From Actinocrinis sp046724665 (GTDB lineage Bacteria > Actinomycetota > Actinomycetes > Streptomycetales > Catenulisporaceae), in contig JBKOWZ010000050.1 in NCBI GenBank assembly GCA_046724665.1, forward strand, positions 1 through 50,005: a DNA stretch of 50,005 nt. The letters are read 5' to 3'. The notes below the pieces were generated by a model. The model was given only the letters and a program-made list of their open reading frames with translations, was not told the DNA's origin and ran no database searches. Within the stretch, counting starts at the first letter, position 1. Every line of letters starts with the position of its first letter. This document shows positions 34,734 to 43,983 of the stretch, piece after piece. The translations under genes and the position numbers were made by a program.

Positions 34734-37487
34734 GTGGCTTCCGGACGAGAGCGTTTCTCGATCATCAGCGACGGTCTTCCCACCCAGCTGCCGGACATCG
34801 ACCCGAACGAGACCGGGGAGTGGCTGGAGTCGCTGGACGCCGTCATCAACGAGCAGGGACGACAGCGGGCGCGCTACCTGATGCTGCGTCTGCTGGAGCG
34901 CGCACGCGAGAAGCAGGTCGGCGTTCCCGGCCTGCGCTCGACCGACTACATCAACACGATCCCGCCGGAGCATGAGCCGTGGTTCCCCGGCGACGAGGAC
35001 ATCGAGCGGCGCATCCGCGCGTACATCCGGTGGAACGCGGCGATCATGGTGTCGCGGGCGAACCGGCCGGGGATGGGCGTCGGCGGGCACATCGCGACGT
35101 ACGCGTCGGCGGCGTCACTGTACGAGGTGGGCTTCAACCACTTCTTCCGTGGCAAGGACCACGGGGAAGCGGGAGATCAGGTCTACTTCCAGGGGCACGC
35201 GGCGCCGGGCATCTACGCGCGCGCGTTCCTCGAGGGGCGGATCACCGAGGCGCATCTTGACGGCTTCCGGCAGGAGCACAGCCACACGCCGGGCCTGCCC
35301 TCGTACCCGCACCCGCGGCTGATGCCCGACTTCTGGGAGTTCCCGACGGTGTCGATGGGGCTCGGGCCGATCAGCGCGATCTACCAGGCCAGGTTCAACA
35401 AGTATCTGTACAACCGGGGACTGGCGGATACGTCGCGGTCGCATGTGTGGGCGTTCCTGGGCGACGGGGAGACGGACGAGCCGGAGTCGCTGGGGGCGCT
35501 GTCGATCGCGGCCCGCGAGGAACTGGACAACCTGACCTTTGTGATCAACTGCAACCTCCAGCGGCTCGACGGGCCGGTGCGGGGCAACGGGAAGATCATC
35601 CAGGAGCTGGAGTCCACGTTCCGGGGCGCCGGCTGGAACGTCATCAAGGTCATCTGGGGCCGCGACTGGGACCAGCTGCTGGCCAAGGACGTGGACGGCG
35701 CGCTGGTCAACAAGATGAACACCACGCCGGACGGCCAGTTCCAGACGTACTCGGTGGAGACCGGGGCGTACATCCGGGAGAACTTCTTCGGCGGCGACGC
35801 GCGGCTGCGCCGGATGGCCGACGGGATGACCGACGACGAGCTGCGCCGGCTCTCGCGCGGCGGGCACGACTACCGCAAGGTCTACGCGGCGTTCAAGGCG
35901 GCGCGGGAGCACGTGGGGCAGCCGACCGTCATCCTGGCGCACACGATCAAGGGCTGGACCCTCGGCAAGGACTTCGAGGGCCGCAACGCGACGCACCAGA
36001 TGAAGAAGCTGACCAAGGCCGAGCTCAAGGAGTTCCGCGACCGGCTGCACCTGCCGATCACGGACAAGCAGCTCGAGGCGGAGCTGCCGCCGTACTTCCA
36101 CCCGGGCGCCGACTCGGAGGAGGTCGCGTACCTGAAGGAGCGGCGCGCTGCCCTTGGCGGCTACCTACCGCAGCGCGTGGTGCGTCCTAAGGCACTGAAG
36201 CTGCCGGGTGACGCGGTTTACAGCGACCTGAAGAAGGGCTCGGGCAAGCAGGCGGTGGCCACCACGATGGCCTTCGTCCGGCTGCTCAAGGACCTGATGA
36301 AGGACAAGGAGATCGGCGCGCACTTCGTGCCGATCATCCCGGACGAGGCGCGCACCTTCGGCATGGACTCGCTCTTCCCGACGGCGAAGATCTACTCGCC
36401 GCTCGGGCAGACGTACGAGGCCGTGGACCGGGAGCTGCTGCTGTCCTACAAGGAGAGCAAGCAGGGCCAGATCCTGCACGAGGGCATCAGCGAGGCGGGC
36501 GCGACGGCGTCGCTGGTCGCGGCGGGCACGTCGTACGCCACGCACGGCGTGCACATGATCCCGATCTACATCTTCTACTCGATGTTCGGGTTCCAGCGCA
36601 CCGGCGACCAGTTCTGGCAGTTCGCGGACCAGATGGGGCGCGGCTTCGTGCTCGGGGCGACGGCCGGCCGGACCACGCTGACCGGCGAGGGGCTCCAGCA
36701 CGCGGACGGGCACTCGCACCTGATCGCGTCCACGAACCCGGCGGTGGTGGCGTACGACCCGGCGTTCGCGTTCGAGATCAGCCACATCGTGCAGGACGGT
36801 CTGCGCCGGATGTACGGCTCCTCGACCGAGCACCCGCACGGCGAGGACGTCTTCTACTACATCACGGTCTACAACGAGCCGAACCAGCAGCCGGCGGAGC
36901 CCCCGGGCATCGACGTCGAGGGTCTGCTCAAGGGCCTGTACCGCTACCGTCCGGCGGCTGAGGGCGGCGAGGAGCGGCCCAAGGCACAGATCCTCGCCTC
37001 AGGCGTCGGGCTGCCGTGGGCACTGAAGGCGCAGCAGCTACTCGCCGAGGACTGGGGCGTCGCGGCGGACGTGTGGTCGGCGACGTCGTGGACGCAGCTG
37101 CGGCGTGACGCACTCGAGGTGGACCAGCACAACCTGCTCTACCCGGAGCAGGAGTCGCGCGTGCCCTACGTCACGCGTGTGCTGGAGAACGCACCGGGGC
37201 CGATCGTGGCCGTCTCCGACTGGATGCGTGCGGTACCGGACCAGATCGCGCAGTGGGTACCCGGCGACTACACGTCGCTCGGCGCGGACGGCTTCGGCTT
37301 CGCGGACACCCGCGGCGCGGCCCGGCGCTTCTTCCACATCGACGCCGAGTCGGTGACGGTCGCGGTGCTGGCGCAGCTGGCCAAGCGCGGCGAGGTCAAG
37401 CGCGACGCGGTTGCCGAGGCGATCAGCCGTTACCAGCTGCATGACGTCAAGGCGGCGGGTGCGGGGCCGACCGGTGGCGAGGCGTAA
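34734..37487 (+). CDS. aceE: Pyruvate dehydrogenase E1 component, homodimeric
   Basis: A 917-residue thiamine-diphosphate enzyme, E1 of the pyruvate dehydrogenase complex, converting pyruvate to hydroxyethyl-ThDP and acetylating the E2 lipoyl group. The length fits the single-chain AceE type. Features: the N-terminal segment after SISDGLPTQLPD, the ThDP motif GDGETDEPE (near 242-250) followed by NCNLQ (near 271-275), a central pyrimidine-binding domain with EGISEAGATASLVAAGTSYA and IYIFYSMFGFQRTGDQ, and a C-terminal domain that includes a VATLQAF-free, Ala-rich end. The GTG start has GAAGGA upstream. It is monocistronic, bounded by a strong convergent terminator. Confidence 0.97.
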   Translation: MASGRERFSIISDGLPTQLPDIDPNETGEWLESLDAVINEQGRQRARYLMLRLLERAREKQVGVPGLRSTDYINTIPPEHEPWFPGDEDIERRIRAYIRWNAAIMVSRANRPGMGVGGHIATYASAASLYEVGFNHFFRGKDHGEAGDQVYFQGHAAPGIYARAFLEGRITEAHLDGFRQEHSHTPGLPSYPHPRLMPDFWEFPTVSMGLGPISAIYQARFNKYLYNRGLADTSRSHVWAFLGDGETDEPESLGALSIAAREELDNLTFVINCNLQRLDGPVRGNGKIIQELESTFRGAGWNVIKVIWGRDWDQLLAKDVDGALVNKMNTTPDGQFQTYSVETGAYIRENFFGGDARLRRMADGMTDDELRRLSRGGHDYRKVYAAFKAAREHVGQPTVILAHTIKGWTLGKDFEGRNATHQMKKLTKAELKEFRDRLHLPITDKQLEAELPPYFHPGADSEEVAYLKERRAALGGYLPQRVVRPKALKLPGDAVYSDLKKGSGKQAVATTMAFVRLLKDLMKDKEIGAHFVPIIPDEARTFGMDSLFPTAKIYSPLGQTYEAVDRELLLSYKESKQGQILHEGISEAGATASLVAAGTSYATHGVHMIPIYIFYSMFGFQRTGDQFWQFADQMGRGFVLGATAGRTTLTGEGLQHADGHSHLIASTNPAVVAYDPAFAFEISHIVQDGLRRMYGSSTEHPHGEDVFYYITVYNEPNQQPAEPPGIDVEGLLKGLYRYRPAAEGGEERPKAQILASGVGLPWALKAQQLLAEDWGVAADVWSATSWTQLRRDALEVDQHNLLYPEQESRVPYVTRVLENAPGPIVAVSDWMRAVPDQIAQWVPGDYTSLGADGFGFADTRGAARRFFHIDAESVTVAVLAQLAKRGEVKRDAVAEAISRYQLHDVKAAGAGPTGGEA

Positions 37488-37516
37488 GTGAGCTGGAGTT
37501 AGCTGGAGCGAGTGCG

Positions 37517-37553
37517 GACCGCCTGTCCCGGAGTTTGGCCGGGGCAGGCGGTC
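37517..37553. terminator. Bidirectional terminator between aceE and vWA gene
   Basis: GACCGCCTGTCCCGG (37517-37531) pairs with CCGGGGCAGGCGGTC (37539-37553), one G-T pair, 7-base loop. It lies between the convergent stops of aceE (37487) and the vWA gene (37574) and would end both transcripts. Confidence 0.85.
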
Positions 37554-37573
37554 GCGCGTTTGGCGGGGCGCGG

Positions 37574-38308
37574 TCAGCGGATGTCTTCGAGCGGCACGGT
37601 TCGAAAGCCGTCCATCTCGGTGGGCACGTTGAGGTTGCCGCTGTTCGCCGAGATGGACAGGGTCCGGATCAGGAACGCGAACACCTCGCGCAGCGCCTCG
37701 GCCTGGTCGGCGCGCTCGGTGGCGATGAAGGCCTGGAGCGTGGCGACGGTGCCGAGGACCTGCTCGTTGGCCTGGCCGAAGCCGAAGGTGATCACGTGTG
37801 GGCGCCGCTCCCAGGCCGGATCGACCAGCCGGGAGAGCGCGGCCTTCCAGATCCGCGCGTCCGCCACCGGCGGCTTGTCACCGGCCCGCATCCCGTCGGT
37901 CGGCGCGCCGTCGGTCATCAGGAACACCGCGGGGCGCAGGATCAGCCGGTTCGCGTCGCGCAGCGCCGGCACGTCGATGTTGATCCGCTCGCGCACCAGG
38001 TCGAACACCTTGGCGTACTCGGTGGAGCCCGAGCAGGCCACCCGGGGCAGCTTGGTGACCTGGCGGATGTCGGACATGGGCAGCGCCAGGTGCGGCTCGG
38101 AGTTGAACACGATGATCGACATGTGCGCGAAGTCCGAGATCTGCGGATCGTGGTAGGCCGCGCGGTGCACTCTGCGCAGGCTCTCGTTGAGTAGATCGGT
38201 GTGCGCCTTCATCGAGAACGACGTGTCCAGCACGATGTAGGTCGGCAGGCACTTGAGCCGGGCGACGCCCGGGATGACGTCGGGCGCGTCGGCGGGATCG
38301 GTGGTCAT
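37574..38308 (-). CDS. von Willebrand factor A domain protein, TerY-like
   Basis: A 244-residue protein with one vWA domain. The metal-site motif DTSFSMK (near residues 28-34) is complete, with a Thr-type and Asp-type residue supplied by STEYAKVF and MTDGAPTDG. LNESLRRVHRAAYHDPQI and DFAHMSIIVFN match TerY-type vWA proteins. In TerY-P systems such a protein forms a triad with a PP2C phosphatase and a kinase, as encoded just upstream. It would bind partners in a metal-dependent way. The ATG is 37 bases after the kinase stop, consistent with one operon. Confidence 0.88.
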   Translation of the reverse strand: MTTDPADAPDVIPGVARLKCLPTYIVLDTSFSMKAHTDLLNESLRRVHRAAYHDPQISDFAHMSIIVFNSEPHLALPMSDIRQVTKLPRVACSGSTEYAKVFDLVRERINIDVPALRDANRLILRPAVFLMTDGAPTDGMRAGDKPPVADARIWKAALSRLVDPAWERRPHVITFGFGQANEQVLGTVATLQAFIATERADQAEALREVFAFLIRTLSISANSGNLNVPTEMDGFRTVPLEDIR

Positions 38309-38345
38309 GGCGGCTCCGGTTCCGGTGCGGCGGTGGACTGGCTTC

Positions 38346-39566
38346 TCAGAGGACGAGTACGAGGAGTGGGATCGCCACGGCGAGGGCGATGACGGTTGCA
38401 GTGACTGTGGCGATGACGTTCCGGCGGTGGCGTCGGCGGCGCCGGGCCGGTTGCGGGCGGGCTGGTTGGGGTCGGGTCGGTACTGTGCGGGCTGGTTGCG
38501 GCTGGGCTGGTTGTGGGTGGACTGGTTGCGTGCGCGTCGGTTGCGTGCGGGGCGGGTGCCGGCGGATGTGCGGGCCCAGCGGCGGCAGCGGCTCGACGTC
38601 GTCCCAGGCGACGATGCCCATGTGGTCCGGTTTCTCCTCTGCCCCGGCGCTGGTCGGCGCGGCCGTTTCGGTGCTCTCCGCAGCCGGGTCCGCGCCGGAC
38701 AGGGCGAGCTGTAGGTGGCTGATCGACAGCCGCTGTGCGCGGTCGCGCGCGGTGGCCATCTGCCGCACGACGGTCTTGAGGCGTTCGATCCGGTCGTCTG
38801 AGCTGCGCAGCGCGAGGAGGCCGGACACCGCGCGCTGCGGGTCCTTGTCGCCGGCGAGGCAGGCGGCGATCGCGATCGCGCAGCGGAACCGCTCCGTGTA
38901 CGTGTCCACCTGCTGGTTCGCCGGGGTGAACGGATCGGCGAAGCCGAAGCTCTCCACCCACGGCTGCGGGCCGAACGAGCAGGCATCGACGTCGATGAAG
39001 TAGACCGTCGAGTCCTTCTGCGACCAGAAGATGTTCTTGTAGCCCCAGTCGCCGTAGACCAGGCCCTGCCGCTCGAACAGGTCCGCGACCGCGATCAGGT
39101 CCGCGCAGACGGCCAGCCTGGTCTCCAGGGACGGCACGCGCAGGCCGACCGGAGGGAAGGCGCTGTTGGGCATCGCGAGGTGCGTGAGCAGCAGCGGTAC
39201 GACCTCGCGGCCGCCCTCTGGGTCCGACAGCGCTTCGTAGTACCGCCGCGGCGCCTCGGGGATCACCACGCCGACGGTCCGGCCGCCCTCGACCACCTGC
39301 GTGCGCGGCCAGCAGGTGCCGCGCAGCAGCAGGTCCCGGTCGGCCGCGGCCAGCTGCTCGGGCAGGGCGACCAGCCTGGCCAGCCGGATCTCGTCGGGGT
39401 CCTTGACCTGGTTCGGCCGGTACTCCTTGAACAGCATCCCGGGGTGGTCCGGCAGCGGGTGCACCGCCTTGCACTGGCCCGGGCTGCCGATCGGCGTGCC
39501 GAGGCGGCCGAGCGCCGAACGGTCGGTCCGCGGCTCGAACGCGTAGGCCTGAGCTGTACTCGTCAT
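38346..39566 (-). CDS. Protein-kinase-like protein with C-terminal membrane helix
   Basis: A 406-residue protein. The kinase-like part has a Gly-rich start (LGRLGTPIGSPGQ), an ATP Lys in MLFKEYRP, catalytic-loop sequence VYGDWGYKNIFW and metal-binding IDVDAC in place of HRD and DFG. A Pro/Arg/Gln/Thr-rich linker follows with the peptide IVAWDDVE (38592-38615), and one hydrophobic helix (VIATVTATVIALAVAIPLLV) ends the chain, so it is a tail-anchored membrane protein. Kinase activity is likely but motifs are divergent. The ATG overlaps the PP2C stop. It belongs to the TerY-P-like triad. Confidence 0.82.
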   Translation of the reverse strand: MTSTAQAYAFEPRTDRSALGRLGTPIGSPGQCKAVHPLPDHPGMLFKEYRPNQVKDPDEIRLARLVALPEQLAAADRDLLLRGTCWPRTQVVEGGRTVGVVIPEAPRRYYEALSDPEGGREVVPLLLTHLAMPNSAFPPVGLRVPSLETRLAVCADLIAVADLFERQGLVYGDWGYKNIFWSQKDSTVYFIDVDACSFGPQPWVESFGFADPFTPANQQVDTYTERFRCAIAIAACLAGDKDPQRAVSGLLALRSSDDRIERLKTVVRQMATARDRAQRLSISHLQLALSGADPAAESTETAAPTSAGAEEKPDHMGIVAWDDVEPLPPLGPHIRRHPPRTQPTRTQPVHPQPAQPQPARTVPTRPQPARPQPARRRRRHRRNVIATVTATVIALAVAIPLLVLVL

Positions 39567-40807
39567 CGGGCCACGTCCCGTGCGGGCGGTGACCACACGA
39601 GAACCGCGGTGCGGTCGTCGTCCTGCCCCGGCGCGTCGAAGCACATGTCGCGCAGGAACGCCGGCAGCGACGGGGGCGCTGCCCACCGCCTGGCCAGCTC
39701 CTCGCGGGCCCCGCCGACGTCGGTGAGCACGTCGCCGAGGCCGTCGGTCATCAGGGCGAGTACCTGGCCCGCCGGGAAGTCGATCAGCGCGGACTGGACC
39801 TGGTCGGGGCTGCCCGGCAGGCAGGCCTCGAGCGTGTTGCGGTCGAGTCCGGACTTCGCGGTACCGGTCTGCTGCCGCCAGCCGCCCGCGTCGAACAGCC
39901 ACGCGGTCGAGTCGGCCAGCCAGCTGAGCCAGACCTTCCGCCCGCCGTCGGGATCGGCCGCCAGCGGTATCGCCGCGACGAGCAGCGTCGTGGCGTACTC
40001 GGTCGGCCGCTGCCTGCGCTGTTCCGCCTCGCCGGTGATGGCGTACGCGACCTGCTGGAACAGTTGCTGGGCGGCATGCGCGTTGGGCTTCACCTGCTCG
40101 TGCAGCATCCTGCCGAGGGCGTCGATCGCGCCGACCGTGGCCATGTGCGCGCCGATCTCGGAACTCGTGGCGGACGAGACCCCGTCGGCGACCGCGGCCA
40201 GCAGGAATCTGCGGCGGCCGTCGAGCGCCAGCTGGTACGAGTCCTGACGCGGCCCGGCACGTTCGGGGTTGTGCCGGTGGCCCGCGCCCACGATCGACGC
40301 GGCGCGGATGACGAGGTCGCCGGCCTGCGCCTGGTCGGCGGCCACGCCCGGCTGGGCCGAGTGGCGCGGCAGCTGCCACGGCATCGAACCCATCGTCGTC
40401 TGCTTGACGAAGACCAGAGGCCGCAGGCTCTCCTCGCCGCCGGCCGACCACTGCGGACGCCACAGGTCCGGTGCCGTCGTCGGCTCGGCGCGGTCGGGCG
40501 CGGGGGCGAGCTGCGGCCCCTGCTTCCGGGACGCGGCCGTGTCCAGCAGGTCGGCGAGGCGGGTGAGCAGGCGGTCGGACAGCATGATGAGCACACCGAT
40601 CATGACCATGAGGGCGAGTTGGTCGCGCTCGTACAGCCGCGCCGGGACGGCGAGGCCGATCGAGATCGCCAGGGCGGGAATCAGCCACTTGCGGTTCTGG
40701 CCGGACGGCGGCGCCTCGCGCGGCTCGCGGCTGCCGCCCGCCGCGCGCGGGGGGACGGCCGGGTCGTGGGGCATGACGTCCACGTGCGACTGCTGGCGCG
40801 GGGTCAT
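39563..40807 (-). CDS. PP2C-type protein phosphatase with N-terminal membrane segment
   Basis: A 414-residue predicted Ser/Thr phosphatase. Residues about 40-80 form a membrane hairpin (KWLIPALAISIGLAVPARLY, then ALMVMIGVLIMLSDRLL). The PP2C domain contains GPRQDSYQLAL, a metal-binding AAVADGVSSATSSEIGA, an internal strand LALMTDGLGDVLTD and the final DDDRTAVLVW. The metal Asp residues are present. It would reverse phosphorylation by the kinase-like partner. It overlaps genes on both sides (ATGA at 40804-40807 and 39563-39566), which couples the three proteins in translation. Confidence 0.9.
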   Translation of the reverse strand: MTPRQQSHVDVMPHDPAVPPRAAGGSREPREAPPSGQNRKWLIPALAISIGLAVPARLYERDQLALMVMIGVLIMLSDRLLTRLADLLDTAASRKQGPQLAPAPDRAEPTTAPDLWRPQWSAGGEESLRPLVFVKQTTMGSMPWQLPRHSAQPGVAADQAQAGDLVIRAASIVGAGHRHNPERAGPRQDSYQLALDGRRRFLLAAVADGVSSATSSEIGAHMATVGAIDALGRMLHEQVKPNAHAAQQLFQQVAYAITGEAEQRRQRPTEYATTLLVAAIPLAADPDGGRKVWLSWLADSTAWLFDAGGWRQQTGTAKSGLDRNTLEACLPGSPDQVQSALIDFPAGQVLALMTDGLGDVLTDVGGAREELARRWAAPPSLPAFLRDMCFDAPGQDDDRTAVLVWSPPARDVAR

Positions 40808-41763
40808 GACGCGCCCTCGACGTCGTCCCAGGCGATGATGTTGGCGGCGTTGGTCTTGGTGGTGTTCGTGTCGGCGGTGTCGGCCGTCTTCGGCGCGGGT
40901 TGCGGCGGCCCGAGCGGCGGCGCGCCGAGGGCGGGCGGGATCGGCGCGGGACCGCTCGCCGGCGGCAGCACCCAGTCGAGGTACCGCTCCAGGTCAACGT
41001 CCTGCGCGACGCCCTTCTCGATCAGCAGCCTGCGCAACTCCTGGCGATCCTGTTCGCTGACCTGGCGGCTGTGCAGGACCAGGTTCACCGCCTCGCGCGT
41101 CGCCTCGGTGTTCTTGGTCAGGTGCTCGACCAGCAGTCCGTAGTCGCCGCGGCTGAGCGCCTCCTCCACCACCTTGCGGTTCATCGAGTCGAGGGTCTGC
41201 TGCCCGATCAGGGCGGACTGCTTGGACAGGTACGCGGCCAGCGACGGGTCGATCTTCAGCTTCGCGGCGAACCTGATCACCGTGATGCCGCCGTCCAGCG
41301 CGATGCCCGCGCCGAAGCGCTGGTTGAGCCGGGACTCGGCCACGGACCAGTCGCGCGGCGCGATCTGCGTGGTGATCTCGCGCAGCGGCGTGGACAGCGA
41401 CTGCTCGATCACCGTGTCGGCGTCGCGGATGCCGCGGCGGACCACCGCGACCGGGTCGTGCACGCGCCAGGCCAGCGAGATCTCGTAGCGGAAGTAGAAG
41501 TTGTTCTCGCTGCTCGGCAGATTGTCGCCGCTCAGCCTGCTGTTCTTGTCGGTCGTGTCCACGTCGTAGCGCCGCTTGGCCGCGAACGCCTGGCCGTAGC
41601 TGAGGCGGCGCTCGTTGACCAGGTAGTCGCCGTCGGCGGTGACGTAGACGTGGGCGACGCCCGGCAGCACGTGCGGCCGGCTCATCCCGGGCTGCGGGTG
41701 CGGCCCGGTGAACAACTGGCCCGCGGGGAATCCCGGTGCCGGTGGATCGTGCGGGTCGAGCAT
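40804..41763 (-). CDS. SPFH/band-7-like protein
   Basis: A 319-residue protein. The central part (about 80-230) has the alternating pattern of SPFH domains: FRYEISLAWRVHDPVAVVR, a long helix with VIEQSLSTPLREITTQ, and IRFAAKLKIDPSLAAYL. It lacks the N-terminal membrane helix usual in stomatins, so it may attach to the membrane otherwise or assemble in the cytosol. A Pro/Ala-rich linker ends in NIIAWDDVEGAS, a peptide shared with the kinase-like protein. ATG 41763 has GAGGAG 7 bases before it. Its role may be to scaffold the phosphatase and kinase. Confidence 0.68.
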   Translation of the reverse strand: MLDPHDPPAPGFPAGQLFTGPHPQPGMSRPHVLPGVAHVYVTADGDYLVNERRLSYGQAFAAKRRYDVDTTDKNSRLSGDNLPSSENNFYFRYEISLAWRVHDPVAVVRRGIRDADTVIEQSLSTPLREITTQIAPRDWSVAESRLNQRFGAGIALDGGITVIRFAAKLKIDPSLAAYLSKQSALIGQQTLDSMNRKVVEEALSRGDYGLLVEHLTKNTEATREAVNLVLHSRQVSEQDRQELRRLLIEKGVAQDVDLERYLDWVLPPASGPAPIPPALGAPPLGPPQPAPKTADTADTNTTKTNAANIIAWDDVEGAS

Positions 41764-41790
41764 GGCGGTACTCCTCAACGGGTCGAAGGA

Positions 41791-43983
41791 TCAGCGGATC
41801 GACATGGGGGCGAGCGCGGCGGCGGCGCGCGGCGCGGGGCCGGCGCCGTCCCGGCCGGTCCATTCCTGGGTGAGCCGGCGCACGATCGCCTTCGTGCGGT
41901 CGGTGCCGGCGATCCCGGCGAGCATCCGGGCCAGCGCCTGGCAGCCGCGCGGATCGCCGTCGAGGCTCTTGGCCCAGGCGGACAGCACCTCGCGGGCGGT
42001 CTGGTGCAGGTCCGAGGCGTTCAGCGCGTCGGCCCACAGGTAGCGGATGACCGCCGTGTACTGCGGGTCCTGATCCAGGTGCAGGAAGGCCGGCCATTTG
42101 ACGTTCGCGCCCTGCACCGATCGCTGCGTGACCAGGTCGGCGGCCGCGTACAGGAACGCCAGCCGGCCCATGGACCGCAGGTACTGCTTGCGTCCGCTCA
42201 CCCACTCGCCGAACAGCGTGAAGACCCGTGCGGTCACGCCGGGGGTCTCGGTGGCGATCAGCTCGGCCAGGCTGCGCGAGACCGCCTCGGCCACCGGCCA
42301 CTGCTCGACCGCGGCCAGCCGCGTGAGCAGTTCGATCGCCTCCTCGATCCGCTGCGCGCCGAAGTCCGCGCCGTACGCGCGCGCCGCGGTGGCCTGGAGC
42401 GAGACGGCGACGTCCGAATCGGGGTCCGGGTCGGCCCACTCGTGCAGCAGGGGCTTGACGCGCGGGGCGAACCGGGGGTCGGAGCCGAGCGTCTGCAACG
42501 CGACCGCCGCGGCGTCCTGCTGGTTCTGCTTCCGCGACCAGGCCCACGGCAGCACGATCGTCTGGAGCACGTGGTCGTACGAGCTCATCGCGAGCAGCAC
42601 CCCGGCGGCCACCCCGGCGCCGATGTGGATGTCCTCGAACGGACTGTCGCCCAGGTCGCGCAGCCACCGGGTCAACGCGCCGCGCTCGTCGTCGTACTGC
42701 TCCCAGACGTGCGTCAGCAGCCGGCGCGGAAAGTCGCGGTTGATGTACCGGACGATCTGCCCCTGCGCCTCGCCCCGCACGCCGGGATCGGTACCCGGGG
42801 CCTGTAGGGCGTGCACGCGCGCGAGCCGCGCTCGGTTGCTGCCGCCGAAGGTGGGCCGCCTCCGCTCGTCGCGGGCCTCGGCGGTCTCCGGCGCGAGCAG
42901 CCGCTCAAGCCGCTTCGCCGCGTCCGCCACCTTCTCCTTCGCCAACCCGTTGAGCACGGCGAGCGCGATCGCGTAGAACTGGTCCCGCGGATCGTCGGCC
43001 AGCCGGTCGAACCAGGCCTCGGTCTCGCCCGCCACGCCGGCCGCCATGCCGGTCTCGGCGTTGGCAGCCATCGCCTCCGGGTCGGCCGCCGAGTCGGCGA
43101 GCAGCGTGGCCAGCCGGTCGGCGTCGGCCAGCGGCCGGTCCGGGCCGAGCCGGCGCGCGATCAGGTCCCTGACGTCCGGCCGGTCGAGCAGTGCCGTGGC
43201 CGTGGCCTGGCCGCTTGGACCGAACCGGCGCCGGAACTTGGCCGCCGCTACGGCGACCGGCTCGGGGCGGGGGCCGAGGGCTACCGTATGCGTGGCGATC
43301 TCGGCGCAGTGCCAGACCAGGGTGTCCGGCGCGGTGATGATCAGCTTCTGCCCGGCGGCCGCCAGGCCGTCCACCAGCCGCCGCAGCGTGAAGTCGTCCA
43401 GGCTCGCCGCCGCGCGGTCGGTGACGTCGGGCAGCACGATGCCGGTCCCGTTGGGCAGCGACTGGGGGGTGAGCGCCGCGAAGTCGGCGAGGTTGTGGAT
43501 CAGATGGATCGACTGGCGCCCGGTCCCGGCCGCGAGCAGGTGCACCGCCGTGGCGGCCCGGCCGGAGCCGGCCGGTCCGGTCAGCACGACCAGCGCGCGT
43601 CCCGCGGCGAACCGGCTGACCCTCGGGTACTGCGGCGGCTCGACGAAGGCCAGCGCCTCGTCCACCGCCTCGGGCGAGAGCTTGCGGTAGGTCAGGGTCG
43701 CCCGGTCGGCCGCGCCGTAGTAGAAGTTGTTGACGTTCTTGTCGCCCATCACCGCGTCGTGCAGCGAGCCGCCGAGCAGCTGCCGCTGGGCCGACTGCTG
43801 GTAGCCGAGGTGCCCGGAGGTCTTGTTCGGGCTGTTCGCCGCGGCCGACGCGAAGCTGTTGCGCAGGCTCGCGCCGTCCGGGGCCTGATCCGCAGGGGCC
43901 TGAGCCTCGGCTGGGTTGGCGGCCGGGGCAGCGGCCGGCTCGGCGGCCTGGGGAGTGGCCGGGGGCGGGGACTGCTCGCTCAT
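41791..43983 (-). CDS. P-loop NTPase-like protein with shared GDK motif and helical repeats
   Basis: A 730-residue protein. The first 60 residues are Pro/Ala/Gln-rich. A motif LHDAVMGDKNVNNFYYG (residues 74-90) resembles the C-terminus of the cyclase gene. A P-loop-like VVLTGPAGSGRAATAVHLL follows (near 130-148), with Arg replacing the usual Lys, and IVLPDV may be a Walker B-like strand. From about residue 340 on it is alpha-helical with HEAT-like character (segments LQTLGSDPRF, AYGADFGAQRIEEAIELLTR). It resembles STAND-type conflict NTPases but the class is uncertain. Its start overlaps the cyclase stop (ATGA 43980-43983). Confidence 0.72.
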   Translation of the reverse strand: MSEQSPPPATPQAAEPAAAPAANPAEAQAPADQAPDGASLRNSFASAAANSPNKTSGHLGYQQSAQRQLLGGSLHDAVMGDKNVNNFYYGAADRATLTYRKLSPEAVDEALAFVEPPQYPRVSRFAAGRALVVLTGPAGSGRAATAVHLLAAGTGRQSIHLIHNLADFAALTPQSLPNGTGIVLPDVTDRAAASLDDFTLRRLVDGLAAAGQKLIITAPDTLVWHCAEIATHTVALGPRPEPVAVAAAKFRRRFGPSGQATATALLDRPDVRDLIARRLGPDRPLADADRLATLLADSAADPEAMAANAETGMAAGVAGETEAWFDRLADDPRDQFYAIALAVLNGLAKEKVADAAKRLERLLAPETAEARDERRRPTFGGSNRARLARVHALQAPGTDPGVRGEAQGQIVRYINRDFPRRLLTHVWEQYDDERGALTRWLRDLGDSPFEDIHIGAGVAAGVLLAMSSYDHVLQTIVLPWAWSRKQNQQDAAAVALQTLGSDPRFAPRVKPLLHEWADPDPDSDVAVSLQATAARAYGADFGAQRIEEAIELLTRLAAVEQWPVAEAVSRSLAELIATETPGVTARVFTLFGEWVSGRKQYLRSMGRLAFLYAAADLVTQRSVQGANVKWPAFLHLDQDPQYTAVIRYLWADALNASDLHQTAREVLSAWAKSLDGDPRGCQALARMLAGIAGTDRTKAIVRRLTQEWTGRDGAGPAPRAAAALAPMSIR

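Noticed and set aside
38346..40997. An 883-codon frame joining kinase and upstream DNA
   Set aside because: Only 38346-39566 has protein-like sequence; the upstream part is a shadow of the PP2C gene.
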